A stretch of 33,892 nt of DNA from Planctomycetota bacterium. Its GTDB lineage: Bacteria > Planctomycetota > SZUA-567 > JAKLDR01. The stretch is taken from assembly GCA_022703445.1 (NCBI GenBank), contig JAKLDR010000044.1:1-33892 (forward strand). The letters run 5' to 3'. Shown piece after piece: positions 8,106 through 16,727 of this stretch; the first letter of the stretch is position 1; each line of letters opens with the position of its first letter. The notes under the pieces were generated by a model, which worked only from the letters and a program-made list of their open reading frames with translations, did no database searches and was not told where the DNA came from. Position numbers and translations under genes: made by a program.

Positions 8106-8133
8106 ATTCTACGCCGGGCCAGCCGGCTGTCAA
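8106..8133 (-). promoter_or_regulatory. Strong sigma70-like promoter for tRNA-Gly
   Basis: On the minus strand, a perfect TTGACA (8128-8133) and TAGAAT (8106-8111) are 16 bases apart, about 30 bases upstream of the tRNA 5' end. The -10 is followed by GCCGGC, a sequence shared with other promoters in the window. Confidence 0.7.
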
Positions 8134-8204
8134 TGCCGGAGTTGCCGGGCTCGGCCCTCTGTCCGGCGTCCCCGCCCGGTGCTCCGACGTCGTGCTTTCG
8201 CCTG

Positions 8205-8232
8205 TGGACAAGCGACCGCAGCGCCATATACT
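8205..8232 (+). promoter_or_regulatory. Promoter for the XRE-family regulator
   Basis: TGGACA (8205-8210) and TATACT (8227-8232) are 16 bases apart. The expected start near 8239 gives a leader of about 30 bases carrying AGGAGA before the ATG at 8269. Confidence 0.6.
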
Positions 8233-8268
8233 TCAGTGACAATCCCAGCACAGCATTCAGGAGACGCC

Positions 8269-8658
8269 ATGGACCAGAAAAGCATCGGCCAGAAAGTCCG
8301 CGAACTGCGCGCCAGGATGGGGCTGACCACCGTGACCCTGGCCCGCAAGGTCAGGCTTTCCCAGGCCCAGGTCTCGAGGCTCGAGAACGGGCTGCAGGGC
8401 TTCCGCTCCGCCACCCTGGCCAAGTTCGCCAAGGCCCTGGACGTGCCCCCCATCTACTTCTTCGTCGAGGGCGAGGAGACGTCCACCGAGAGGATCGCCG
8501 AGGAACTCGAGGGCCAGGGGCTGACGCCCAGCAGGGCACTGCGCAGGGCCCTGGCCAACCCGGCCTTCCTGCGCTTCGCCGAGAAGTGCGCCAAGTCCTT
8601 CAGGGCCCACAAGAAGAATCTCTCCAGGATGGAAGCCGCCGTCCGCCGGGTGACCTAG
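8269..8658 (+). CDS. XRE-family helix-turn-helix transcriptional regulator
   Basis: A 129-residue protein with a Cro/C1-type HTH domain at about residues 6-62. The core reads KVRELRARMGLTTVTLARKV, then SQAQVSRLENGLQGFRSATL (recognition helix), ending with LAKFAKALDVPPIYFFVEGE, the typical XRE third and fourth helices. The remaining 65 residues are helical, charged and lack a recognisable sensor domain, ending in a basic tail. The start at 8269 is chosen because AGGAGA lies at 8259-8264 and because the in-frame extension back to 8179 crosses the promoter. It has its own promoter and may run into the TPR gene 25 bases downstream. Its target is unknown; no operator repeat was seen. Confidence 0.88.
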   Translation: MDQKSIGQKVRELRARMGLTTVTLARKVRLSQAQVSRLENGLQGFRSATLAKFAKALDVPPIYFFVEGEETSTERIAEELEGQGLTPSRALRRALANPAFLRFAEKCAKSFRAHKKNLSRMEAAVRRVT

Positions 8659-8683
8659 CAGCCCCGGCCCCGGGGAGGCTCCG

Positions 8684-9676
8684 ATGCGCCGCCTGCCGTT
8701 GCCCTGCCGCTCCTGCGGTGCGGCCATGCTCCTGGCCGCGCTCTGCCTGCACGGCCCCGTTCTGGACGGCGGCGAGCGGCCTCCCGCCGCTCCACCGCCG
8801 GCCTCCGCGGCGGAAGCCGCCCGCCTGGCCACCGCCGGCCGCCAGGGCGAGGCCCTGGCCATGGTCGAGAAGCTGCTGGCCGCTTCCCCCCAGGATGTCC
8901 CGGCGCAGCGCCTCCGGCAGGACCTGATGATTTCCTCCGGGCGGCGGGACGAACTCCTGGCCGCCTACGCCCGCGAGGACGGCAATCCCACCATGCGCGC
9001 CCTCCTGCGCTACCTCCGGGCCCGGGCCGAAACGGCCCCCGAGAAGCGCCGGGCCGAACTCGAGCGCGTCACGGCCCTCGAGCCCCGCAACTTCTGGGCG
9101 GTCTACGACCTGGTCCCGCTGTGCACCGCGGCCGGCGACCTCAAGGCCGCCGAGCGCTGGGCAACGGCCGCCCGCGACCTGCGCCCGGGCGACCCGGACG
9201 TCCGGAACGTGCTCGGCGACGTCTGCCTCCAGGCCGGCAAGCTCAAGGAGGCCGAGGTCGAACTGGCCGAGGCCCTCCGGCTCAGGCCCAAGTTCCCCCA
9301 GGCCCTCTACAACCTGGGGCTGCTCCGGGCCGCCGCCGGCAAGGCCAAGGACGCGGCCGATCTCTTCGCCCGGGCCATCGAGGAAAGCCCCGGGTTCGCC
9401 GAGGCCTGGAACAACCGCGGGCACTGCCTGGCCAAGCTGGACCAGGCGGATGAGTCCGTCGCCTGCTACCGCAAGGCCGTGGAGCTCAAACCCGACTACG
9501 GCGTCGCCTGGAACAACCTGGCGGTGGCGCTCTACCGGAAGAGCGATTTCTGGGGCGCCTGGGCGGCGCTGGAGAAGGCCGAGAAGTGCGGCTACACACC
9601 ATCCGAGAGTTTCAAGCGGGTGCTCTCGAAGAAGCTCTTCCCGGACAAGGCCCCGGCTCCCCCGGCCGGCAAGTAG
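8684..9676 (+). CDS. Secreted tetratricopeptide-repeat protein
   Basis: A 330-residue protein with an N-terminal signal peptide (basic MRRLPLPCR, hydrophobic AAMLLAALCLHG, then a proline/alanine-rich linker to about residue 48). It is followed by several TPR-like helical pairs. The clearest repeats are PDVRNVLGDVCLQAGKLKEA, FPQALYNLGLLRAAAGKAKD, FAEAWNNRGHCLAKLDQADE and YGVAWNNLAVALYRKSDFWG, spaced about 34 residues. TPR stacks serve as protein-protein scaffolds, so this is probably an exported scaffold in the envelope. There is no catalytic domain. A GGGGAGG lies eight bases upstream of the ATG. It follows the XRE gene by 25 bases and could be co-transcribed with it. Confidence 0.85.
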   Translation: MRRLPLPCRSCGAAMLLAALCLHGPVLDGGERPPAAPPPASAAEAARLATAGRQGEALAMVEKLLAASPQDVPAQRLRQDLMISSGRRDELLAAYAREDGNPTMRALLRYLRARAETAPEKRRAELERVTALEPRNFWAVYDLVPLCTAAGDLKAAERWATAARDLRPGDPDVRNVLGDVCLQAGKLKEAEVELAEALRLRPKFPQALYNLGLLRAAAGKAKDAADLFARAIEESPGFAEAWNNRGHCLAKLDQADESVACYRKAVELKPDYGVAWNNLAVALYRKSDFWGAWAALEKAEKCGYTPSESFKRVLSKKLFPDKAPAPPAGK

Positions 9677-9736
9677 CGTCCGGGCCAGCTCCACGCCGCG
9701 TCCGCCGCGCGGGACCTGCCCATCGGGCGTCTGAAC

Positions 9737-9764
9737 TTGAAGCCGGCAGGCAACCCCATAGAAT
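9737..9764 (+). promoter_or_regulatory. Promoter for the 9804-11056 signalling gene pair
   Basis: TTGAAG (9737-9742) and TAGAAT (9759-9764) are 16 bases apart, followed by GCCGGC as at the tRNA-Gly promoter. The leader to the ATG at 9804 is about 33 bases. Confidence 0.55.
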
Positions 9765-9803
9765 GCCGGCATCGTTCGGTGCGAGTCTGGCCAGGATCCG
9801 ACC

Positions 9804-10136
9804 ATGCCCGTCGACAAGAAGCCTGCCGAAATCCCGGATGGCGCCGTCTTGGCCGCCGACGTTCTCGACTCCAAAGGCGACGTTCTCCTGGCCAAAGGCA
9901 CCAAGCTGACCCGCGCGCACGTCCAACTGCTCGAACGCCGGGCCGTGGCCACGGTCAGCGTGGCCACCCCTGAGGACGCCGCCGGGACCGCGACCGAGGC
10001 CGGCCGCGAGCAGCTCGCCGGACTGCTTCAACAGCAGGAGAAGGTCTTCTCCAAGGTTCGGAGCGTCCCGCGGATGGAGGCCCTGTACCAGGCCGCCAGA
10101 AGCCACCTCGCCAAGGGGAACCTGCCGCCATCATGA
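9804..10136 (+). CDS. Small protein coupled to HDOD gene (HD-GYP/HDOD-associated N-terminal-like)
   Basis: A 110-residue soluble protein. Residues 12-55 (DGAVLAADVLDSKGDVLLAK, then GTKLTRAHVQLLERRAVATV) resemble the short beta-rich module often found at the N-terminus of HD-GYP and HDOD signalling proteins. In that module, default-state or 'old value' phrases such as LLxKGTxLT precede a helix. The C-terminal half is helical and charged. Its stop overlaps the start of the HDOD gene (ATGA), so the two are translationally coupled. I infer that they act together, as a split version of an otherwise single-chain architecture. There is no recognisable catalytic motif and no signal peptide. Confidence 0.7.
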   Translation: MPVDKKPAEIPDGAVLAADVLDSKGDVLLAKGTKLTRAHVQLLERRAVATVSVATPEDAAGTATEAGREQLAGLLQQQEKVFSKVRSVPRMEALYQAARSHLAKGNLPPS

Positions 10137-11056
10137 CCAACCCGGCGCCCGCCCCCTCCCCCGCCCCATCTCCCTCGGCGGCCGACGCCCTGGCCAAGAT
10201 CGTCGGCAAGGTCGAGGCCCTGCCGACCCTGCCCACGGTGGTGGCCAGGATCAGCCAGCTGATCGACGATCCCGGCGCCTCCGCCGGGGACATCAACGAC
10301 ATAATCAGCCGCGACCTGGCGCTGTCGGCCAAGATCCTCCGGCTGGTCAACAGCGCCTTCTACGGCTTCCCGCGGCGGATCTCGTCGATGACCCATGCGG
10401 TGGTGATCCTGGGGTTCACCACCGTCCGCAACATCGCCCTTTCCGCCTACGTCTTCGACGCCTTTGACACCAGCAAGCTGCCCTTCGGACACCGCAACTT
10501 CTGGATGCACTCGGTGGGCACCGCCGTGGGGGCCGACGTACTGGCCATGCGCGCGGGACTGCCGTCCAACGACGACGCCTTCGTCTCGGGGCTGCTGCAC
10601 GACATCGGCAAGCTGGTGATGTACCAGCACGCCCAGGCCGAGTTCGCCAAGGTCCTGACCCGCGCCAGCCGGGACGACTCGACCTTCCTGGAGGCCGAGG
10701 GCGCGGCGATCAGCTTCGGCCACGCCGAGGCCGGCGCACTGCTCCTGGAGAACTGGAAACTCCCCGAGCGCCTGGTGGCCGGACTGCGCTTCCACCACGA
10801 CCCGGCCGCCGCCCCGGACGAGCACCGGCCGATCGCCGCGGTCGTGCATCTGGCGGACATCGTCACGCGCGCGCTGCTGGTCGGCTCGGGCGGCGACGGC
10901 AAGATCCCGGTGACCTCGGAGGCCGCCTGGCAGGTGCTGGGGCTGTCCGACGCCGACATTCCCGGGATTCTCGACGAGTACACCGCCGAGCTGCGCAAGG
11001 CCGGAACCTTCCTGGAGCTGATCGGCGAACACCGCGCCGGCGCGGGCGCGGGCTGA
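10133..11056 (+). CDS. HDOD-domain signalling protein
   Basis: A 307-residue protein consisting almost entirely of an HDOD domain (about residues 20-225). HDOD is a catalytically altered relative of HD-GYP phosphodiesterases, found in proteins that tie signalling to motility, cell-cycle and c-di-GMP networks. Clear marks are KIVGKVEALPTLPTVVARIS, ILRLVNSAFYGFPRRISSM, HAVVILGFTTVRNIALS and GLLHDIGKLVMYQHA, which retains an HD pair, and a later FHHDP. The first 20 residues are a proline/alanine linker. No receiver or GGDEF domain is fused. It is translationally coupled to the small 9804 gene and converges, with only 20 bases between stops, on the giant pseudopilin gene. Confidence 0.9.
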   Translation: MTNPAPAPSPAPSPSAADALAKIVGKVEALPTLPTVVARISQLIDDPGASAGDINDIISRDLALSAKILRLVNSAFYGFPRRISSMTHAVVILGFTTVRNIALSAYVFDAFDTSKLPFGHRNFWMHSVGTAVGADVLAMRAGLPSNDDAFVSGLLHDIGKLVMYQHAQAEFAKVLTRASRDDSTFLEAEGAAISFGHAEAGALLLENWKLPERLVAGLRFHHDPAAAPDEHRPIAAVVHLADIVTRALLVGSGGDGKIPVTSEAAWQVLGLSDADIPGILDEYTAELRKAGTFLELIGEHRAGAGAG

Positions 11057-11076
11057 CCCGCGCCCGGCAGCCGCAG

Positions 11077-14000
11077 TCACTCCCCCAGAACGTCTCCATC
11101 CGCCTGCAGCCAGTTGAACTCCAGGATGTTGCATCGCCCGTCCCAGGTGCGCTCCACCGTGGCCCGCAGGCGCATCTCGGCGAGCGGCTCGCCGCGCTCG
11201 TCGAGGGCGTGGCCGGTGACGAATATGGTGTAGACCGGGCTGCTCCCACAGTGCAGGGCCTCCAGGCGGCCATAGTAGGCGCCGTTGGCGTTGACCGTGC
11301 CGCTCTCCATGCTGGCATCCGCGTCCAGGTCCCAGGGAGTGATCCGCAGATTGTAGCCCGGGTCGGACGAATGCAGGTCGTAGGGGGCGTCGGCGCCGCT
11401 GTAGACCGGCTGGCGCACGCAGAAACCGGACGGCGAGTGATAACCCTTGAGCGGCTTGCGGCCTATGGGCACGTAGGACTGGCTCCAGCCGGCGCTGCCC
11501 AGCGCCGGCGGGAACCACAGTTCGTTGAGGTTGAGCTTGTTGACCAGCCTGAGCTCCCCCGGGAAACTCCCGGACACGGCCGGGACCTCCTCCGCGCGGT
11601 TCGCGCGGCTCCAGCAGTAAGGCATGGACAGGCCGGAGGTCTCGTCCAGCCGCCCGTCCTGGTTAGAGTCCACCAGATCCGCGATCTCCGACGCGGCCCC
11701 GCCTTCCTCCGGATTGCCCTCCCAGAGCATGGCCTGGCACAGGTCGGTCACATCGAAGAGCTTGTACCACGAGTTCCAGGAGTAGCCGGACCACCGCTGC
11801 CGGGGGTCGACGCTGCCGCTGCCCTCCCGCCACACGCATGCGTGCCCCCGGAAGTCGGCGGCGATGCGGAACTGGGCTCCGGCCCGGGACGTGAGCTCCG
11901 CGCCGCGGAACTCCTCGGCGGAGGCCTGCCGGCCGATCCCGGTCGGGGTGCTCATGGCGTTCGACTTGTCCCGGTAACTGCGCCGGGACCCGGCGGACGC
12001 GTTGCAGTGGTCGTGCATGCTCCGGATGAGAGCCTCGTGGACGGCCTCGCGCGAGTTCGCGGAGGTCTCCGAGGTGCCGTCGAATGCCGAGCGCTTGACC
12101 GGGATGTCCCGGTTCCACATGTTCGAGTTGCGGTTGCGGCAGGTCATCCGGTCGCCCAGGTCGCGGTAGCCGGCGGGCAGGCTCTGCGGCGCGGCCCGGG
12201 AGCTGAAGCCGTCGTCCCCGGCGCACCACCAGTTGCAGTCCGGGGTGTAGGCGGCCAGCCACCACGGGTCGTAGCCGGCCGATTCGCCGACCGGGTCGTT
12301 GGCCGGGGTCACCTCCCCGTTGAGGGTCATGGGCAGCAGGTCCCAGCACATGTACCCGTCGGCGTTGCCGCGCGTGTCCCGCGGATTACGGGCCTGCCAT
12401 GAGTGGACGCTCGGACGCCCGGAGGCATCCCGGGCCTCGGCGCCGCCGACCGCCGGCCGGCACGTGTCGCCTATGCGCAGCGCTCTCCCGGCGCTGTCGC
12501 TCAGCTCCACGTAGCCGACTATGCGCTGGGCCCCGCCGTACTCGGGTATGTCCTTCGACGCCTGGCAGTAGACCATGGCCACCCGGGAGCCATCAAACTT
12601 CGCATCGAAGCTGATGACGCCGTATTGTCCGGGGTCCCGGAACTGGAAGGCCGGCCACTCGGTGTTGGTCGAACTGGCGAAGCCCGCCGGCGACGGAGCC
12701 TTGGGCGGAGTCGCCAGCCAGGCATCGTCGCCGGCATAGAGGCAGTCGTGATGCGCGAAGAACGCCCGGCGGTTGTTCAGGCGCATGGTATCGGAGAACC
12801 CCAGCCCCCGCAGCCAGCCGGTCTCGGCGGGCAGGCCGGACCCCGGCGGCCCCAGCGGGGCGTTGGCGCCGCTGCTGGCCACCCGGTAGTGCAGTTCCCA
12901 GGCGTCGCGGCGGTCGCCGCCGTGCCAGCGCACCGGGACCTTGCGGTAGATGCTGACCGCGGCCCGCGCGTCCGCCTGGCGGTGCGCGGGATCGGGGTCC
13001 GGCATGGCGTAGTACTCGTCGCAGCGCAGGGGCGCCGCGCTCCACCGCGTCGGATCCGGATCCGTATCGTCCAGCCAGACCAACCGGTCGTAGAGCTGGG
13101 GGTCGCCGGGGTACCAGTCCGGGCGGCCGGTCCCGTGGTTCAGCCCCAGCATCGGATGATCCACGCCCCAGGTGACGTCGTGCCAGCGCCCCCCGTTGTC
13201 GAGATCATCGTAGACCAGCAGATGCAGGTTGAGGTAGCTGCTGAACGGGGCGCCCTCCCCGGGCTTGTTGGGCAGGCCCCTGAAGACGGGCTCCGGGTCG
13301 AGCCCCTCGGCATAGTCGGGCGACCCCGGGTTGCAGGACCGCCGCCAGCGCTGCTCGAACTCCAGGTGGCTGGTGAAGTACGGCCGGCCGGAGACCGGGT
13401 CGGCCAGGACCGCCGGCGTGGTGCACAGCCACGCGCCGCCGGCCGGGTCGGGCTGGAGCATGTCGAAGCGCACCAGGGCGTTGCTGGCCCCGCCCTCGCG
13501 ATAGCGGCCGGACAGCAGGACCTCCACGAAGTGCCGCATGGGCCGGCTGGCGCCGCCACGGTCGTCCCCGCGCACGTCGGAAGCCATCCTGGCCGGGCGC
13601 TCCGCGCTGCGGAAGCGCCCGCGGAAGGCGCCGATCTCGTTGATGCTCAGTTCGTAGATGTTGGCCAGGAACAGCCGCCCGCCGCACACCGGGCACCCGG
13701 CGGCCATCTCGTCGTGGCACTCGTCCCGGGCCGAGGAGCGCCGCGCCATGGTCATGGCCCCGCCGCTCCATGCCGGCCGGTGAAAGACGCTCAGGCGCGG
13801 GTTGTGCAGCAGGTGGCCATTGGCGCAGGCCGCGGTCTGCCCGTCCGGACGCTGGGCCGAGGCCAGACGGCTTGCGGCCGTGGCCATAAACTTCTCCCGA
13901 CGGCTGGCCCGCTCCTGCACCGGGCCGCGCCCGCCGTAGACCGGCCCCACCGAGTAGGACAGCGGGTTGCAGGACGCCTCCTCCGCGTTCTCCAGGAACC

Positions 14001-16530
14001 GCAGGTAGTCGCCCGGCGCGTCGTCCTCCCGGAAGAGGTAGTCGAGCAGCCTGAACTTCCCGTCACGGGTGCGGTAGCCGCCGAAGCATTCCAGGGCGTT
14101 GAGTTCCCGCAACAGCGCCTGGCGCGTGCGCTGGCCGGCGAAGGTCCCGGCGGTGGCGCAGTCCACCGGACGGCCCGGCGAGCACTGGGCGGTGCCGAAA
14201 CGGCGGTCGGAGTCGGCCCCGTCCGGTCCCGAACCCCAGTCGATGACCAGCAGGCTGCGGTCCCAGAAGCGGTCCAGGGAGTAGAAGTATCCGTGGACCG
14301 TGGTGGTGGCCGCGATCAGCCGTGCGCTCCTGGCCACCTCCCTGCCGGCGTCCTCCGTGGCGTTGATGTCGGTCTCCATGCAGGCGCGCGAGGCCGCGTC
14401 TCCGCCGGACGGCCGGATGGACCCGGGCAGCGGCAGGCAGATGCCAGCCTTGCGCAGGTGGGTCGCGAACTCCGCCCGGCTCGAGTATGGCCCGAGCCAC
14501 ACCAGATAGCTGAAGACCGCCGAGCGCAGCCCGGTCTCCGCGTCCCAGGCTCCGCCGCCCTGCGCGCCCCAGATCTCCGGCGCCCGGGTGCGATCCGCCC
14601 GGGCCGGGGCCGCGCCCTGGCTGGCGTCCGGCGCGCCATCCGGACACCAGTAGCTGGGCGCCGGGCCGGGCGGCGTACACTCCGGGGCAGCGCTCCAGTT
14701 GATCGGCAGCGGCGCCGGGCGGATCGGCGCATAGCAGCAGAGCGCCTCGCGGCCTCCGGCCCCGGTGTCGACGGCCGCCAGCAGCTCGGCCGCCGCCGGC
14801 TCGCCGCTGGCTGCGTCGAAGCCGCGGCGCAGCGCAGCGATGAAGGCGCCTCCCGCCCCGACCGCGGCGCGCTCCGTGCGCGGCAGGCGGCTGGACGACG
14901 CCAGCCCGCTGTACGGATCCGGCGTGCCGCCCTGCAGGGCCGCGGCGTTCCAGAGCGAGCAGTCCGGCATCACCGTCACCGCGTAGCGGCCCGGGCGGCG
15001 GCCGGCGTCGCGCGGGTCGTAGCAGTAGATCCACTTCGCATCCATGATGTGCCGGCGTCCGGCCGCGCCCGGACCGCCGCCGGCCTGCGGAGTGTCCAGC
15101 CACAGCTCCGAGCCGTGGTTGTTGTTGACCTGGTTGATGTTCACCAACCCGCCGGCGGGGTCGTCGGCCGGCAGCACCCCCGGGCACCTGCCCGTATGGG
15201 TCAGGTCGTAGGGATACCGGAAGCCGGTCAGGTCGCTGCGGGCGTCGAGGGACCCGCCGCCGGGATCCTCTCCGGAGATGCCCGGATGCATGGTGTGGAT
15301 CGGGTCGGACCGGAATATCTGATAGAACGAGTCGCCGACGATCAGCGGGCTGATGAACTCGTAGCCGATGTCCCGGCCGGACGGGGCGAACCTGGTCGGA
15401 CTGCCGCGCAGGCGGTCGTTGGCGTGCATCTGGGCCTCGAAGGCGTCGTTGTTGTCCATGGCCTCCGGCAGGAAGGCATCGCAGCGCAGCTTCCAGAGCG
15501 CCCAGTTGCGCAGGGCCCGGTCGACAGCGTCGACCCGGCCGTCGCCGTTGAGGTCAGCGCCGCCGAAGAGCCGGAAGCTCGGGCCGTGGGCGGGAGACCG
15601 GCTGACGAAGTGTTCCGGGTTGATCCACCGCGGGTTCGCAGCGTGCCCGCGCCCCGCCCGGACGAAGCCGCGGACGTGGGCCGGCCCCCCGGGCAGGCTG
15701 CCGTCCGCTGAGCCGCAGGCCGAGCCGATGCCGCCGACGCCCCAGCCCAGCCCGGACCCCGAGGGGGCGGTCCAGGGGTTCCAGAGGGTCAGTTCCTCGG
15801 GCCCCTTGACCACGCGGATGTCGCACCGGACACCGTTGATGCTGATGTCCGTCCCCGCCGGCCACGAAGCATCGAAGGCCGTGCCCGTCCCCCGGACCAC
15901 CTTGCTACCCCGGCACACCTCCACCGTGCCCTGCCCGTACGACAGGTAGCGCTGGGCGCCGCCGGTCCGCTCGCTTGCGGGGATCTGCCGCGGGTCCATG
16001 TTCCAGACGTTGCGGTCCACTTCCCAGTCCTCGGCCTCCGGGAAGGCCTCCGGGAAGGCCTCCCCCGCCCAGACCACCCAGGCCTCGCCGTTCCAGAAAC
16101 CGCTCTGCCGGACCACGGGGCGGAGCTCGCCCGACGAGCACTCGAAGTAGGCCGCCCGGTCCAGATCGGATCCGGCGCCGGCGCCCAGGGCCTGCAGATT
16201 GTCGTGCGGGGGAGCGGACGGCTCCGGATTGTAGCGGGCGCTCTCGAAGGGCCGGTCCTCGTTGACGCCCCAGACGTCGTACATCAACTCGGCCTGGGCC
16301 CGGTGAAGGCCGGCGAGGCAGAAGGCCTCCGCCTGAGCCGCACGCCGGTAGTTGGCGGCGGAGCTGTACTCGGCGGTGACCGATCGCGAGAAGAGCGCGG
16401 CGATGACCATGAGCGTGCAGACCACCAGCATGACCATGATCAGGGCCACGCCCCGGCGCCCACCGGATTGCGCGGCCCGGCCGGCGGCTTCGGCGGAACA
16501 TGCCCTGAGAGATCGGTTCCCGTTCAGCAT
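11077..16530 (-). CDS. Giant PilX/GspK-like pseudopilin with dockerin-like calcium loops
   Basis: A 1817-residue protein. Residues 24-66 look like a type IV pilus or type II secretion minor pseudopilin N-terminus: GGRRG, a hydrophobic helix starting VALIMVMLVVCTLMVIAA, then SRSVTAEYSSAANYRRAAQAEAF. The +5 position is Met rather than Glu, as in some GspK/PilX proteins. About 1750 residues follow, rich in Trp, Tyr, Asp and Cys and without low complexity, consistent with a large extracellular beta-rich body. Two EF-hand/dockerin-like loops are visible: DLNGDGRVDAVD near residue 325 and DSNQDGRLDE near 1620. There is a CPVC pair, with DECHDEMAAGCPVCGG near residue 930. ATG 16530 is chosen because a promoter at 16638-16665 excludes the longer frame; ATG 16566 (residue -12) is an alternative. 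It stands alone, with no other pilus gene adjacent. Confidence 0.8.
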   Translation of the reverse strand: MLNGNRSLRACSAEAAGRAAQSGGRRGVALIMVMLVVCTLMVIAALFSRSVTAEYSSAANYRRAAQAEAFCLAGLHRAQAELMYDVWGVNEDRPFESARYNPEPSAPPHDNLQALGAGAGSDLDRAAYFECSSGELRPVVRQSGFWNGEAWVVWAGEAFPEAFPEAEDWEVDRNVWNMDPRQIPASERTGGAQRYLSYGQGTVEVCRGSKVVRGTGTAFDASWPAGTDISINGVRCDIRVVKGPEELTLWNPWTAPSGSGLGWGVGGIGSACGSADGSLPGGPAHVRGFVRAGRGHAANPRWINPEHFVSRSPAHGPSFRLFGGADLNGDGRVDAVDRALRNWALWKLRCDAFLPEAMDNNDAFEAQMHANDRLRGSPTRFAPSGRDIGYEFISPLIVGDSFYQIFRSDPIHTMHPGISGEDPGGGSLDARSDLTGFRYPYDLTHTGRCPGVLPADDPAGGLVNINQVNNNHGSELWLDTPQAGGGPGAAGRRHIMDAKWIYCYDPRDAGRRPGRYAVTVMPDCSLWNAAALQGGTPDPYSGLASSSRLPRTERAAVGAGGAFIAALRRGFDAASGEPAAAELLAAVDTGAGGREALCCYAPIRPAPLPINWSAAPECTPPGPAPSYWCPDGAPDASQGAAPARADRTRAPEIWGAQGGGAWDAETGLRSAVFSYLVWLGPYSSRAEFATHLRKAGICLPLPGSIRPSGGDAASRACMETDINATEDAGREVARSARLIAATTTVHGYFYSLDRFWDRSLLVIDWGSGPDGADSDRRFGTAQCSPGRPVDCATAGTFAGQRTRQALLRELNALECFGGYRTRDGKFRLLDYLFREDDAPGDYLRFLENAEEASCNPLSYSVGPVYGGRGPVQERASRREKFMATAASRLASAQRPDGQTAACANGHLLHNPRLSVFHRPAWSGGAMTMARRSSARDECHDEMAAGCPVCGGRLFLANIYELSINEIGAFRGRFRSAERPARMASDVRGDDRGGASRPMRHFVEVLLSGRYREGGASNALVRFDMLQPDPAGGAWLCTTPAVLADPVSGRPYFTSHLEFEQRWRRSCNPGSPDYAEGLDPEPVFRGLPNKPGEGAPFSSYLNLHLLVYDDLDNGGRWHDVTWGVDHPMLGLNHGTGRPDWYPGDPQLYDRLVWLDDTDPDPTRWSAAPLRCDEYYAMPDPDPAHRQADARAAVSIYRKVPVRWHGGDRRDAWELHYRVASSGANAPLGPPGSGLPAETGWLRGLGFSDTMRLNNRRAFFAHHDCLYAGDDAWLATPPKAPSPAGFASSTNTEWPAFQFRDPGQYGVISFDAKFDGSRVAMVYCQASKDIPEYGGAQRIVGYVELSDSAGRALRIGDTCRPAVGGAEARDASGRPSVHSWQARNPRDTRGNADGYMCWDLLPMTLNGEVTPANDPVGESAGYDPWWLAAYTPDCNWWCAGDDGFSSRAAPQSLPAGYRDLGDRMTCRNRNSNMWNRDIPVKRSAFDGTSETSANSREAVHEALIRSMHDHCNASAGSRRSYRDKSNAMSTPTGIGRQASAEEFRGAELTSRAGAQFRIAADFRGHACVWREGSGSVDPRQRWSGYSWNSWYKLFDVTDLCQAMLWEGNPEEGGAASEIADLVDSNQDGRLDETSGLSMPYCWSRANRAEEVPAVSGSFPGELRLVNKLNLNELWFPPALGSAGWSQSYVPIGRKPLKGYHSPSGFCVRQPVYSGADAPYDLHSSDPGYNLRITPWDLDADASMESGTVNANGAYYGRLEALHCGSSPVYTIFVTGHALDERGEPLAEMRLRATVERTWDGRCNILEFNWLQADGDVLGE

Positions 16531-16637
16531 AGAGACCCCAACTCCGCGCGGCGGCGCTGCCCGCATACCCAGTAGAAACGTTCTTTTCCAGAGCACGCCG
16601 GCACCCAAACCCCGGCCCTGCGTGCGATGCGCGCGGC

Positions 16638-16665
16638 ATGATATCCATCCGGCCATGAGCCGCAA
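16638..16665 (-). promoter_or_regulatory. Promoter for the giant pseudopilin gene
   Basis: On the minus strand, TTGCGG (16660-16665) and TATCAT (16638-16643) are 16 bases apart, followed by GCCGC as at other promoters here. The leader to ATG 16530 is about 100 bases. It lies back to back with the promoter at 16679-16706. Confidence 0.5.
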
Positions 16666-16678
16666 GTTCCGGAATTCG

Positions 16679-16706
16679 TTGCAGGCGCCGTCCCGGCCGG
16701 TAGAAT
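16679..16706 (+). promoter_or_regulatory. Promoter for the DUF362 gene
   Basis: TTGCAG (16679-16684) and TAGAAT (16701-16706) are 16 bases apart, with ACCGCC following. The very strong AGGAGGT ribosome site (16713-16719) lies just past it, so the leader is only about 15 bases. Confidence 0.5.
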
Positions 16707-16727
16707 ACCGCCAGGAGGTGAGCCGGA

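Noticed and set aside
6233..8239. Open plus-strand frame of 668 codons across rsmB, the tRNA and beyond
   Set aside because: It overlaps rsmB in another frame and reads through the tRNA gene. The composition is Arg/Ala/Pro only.
12403..15711. Open plus-strand frame of 1102 codons
   Set aside because: It is antisense to the giant pseudopilin gene. Its product is almost only Val/Arg/Ala/Gly/Pro with few lysines and no domain, as expected for a shadow frame in very GC-rich DNA.
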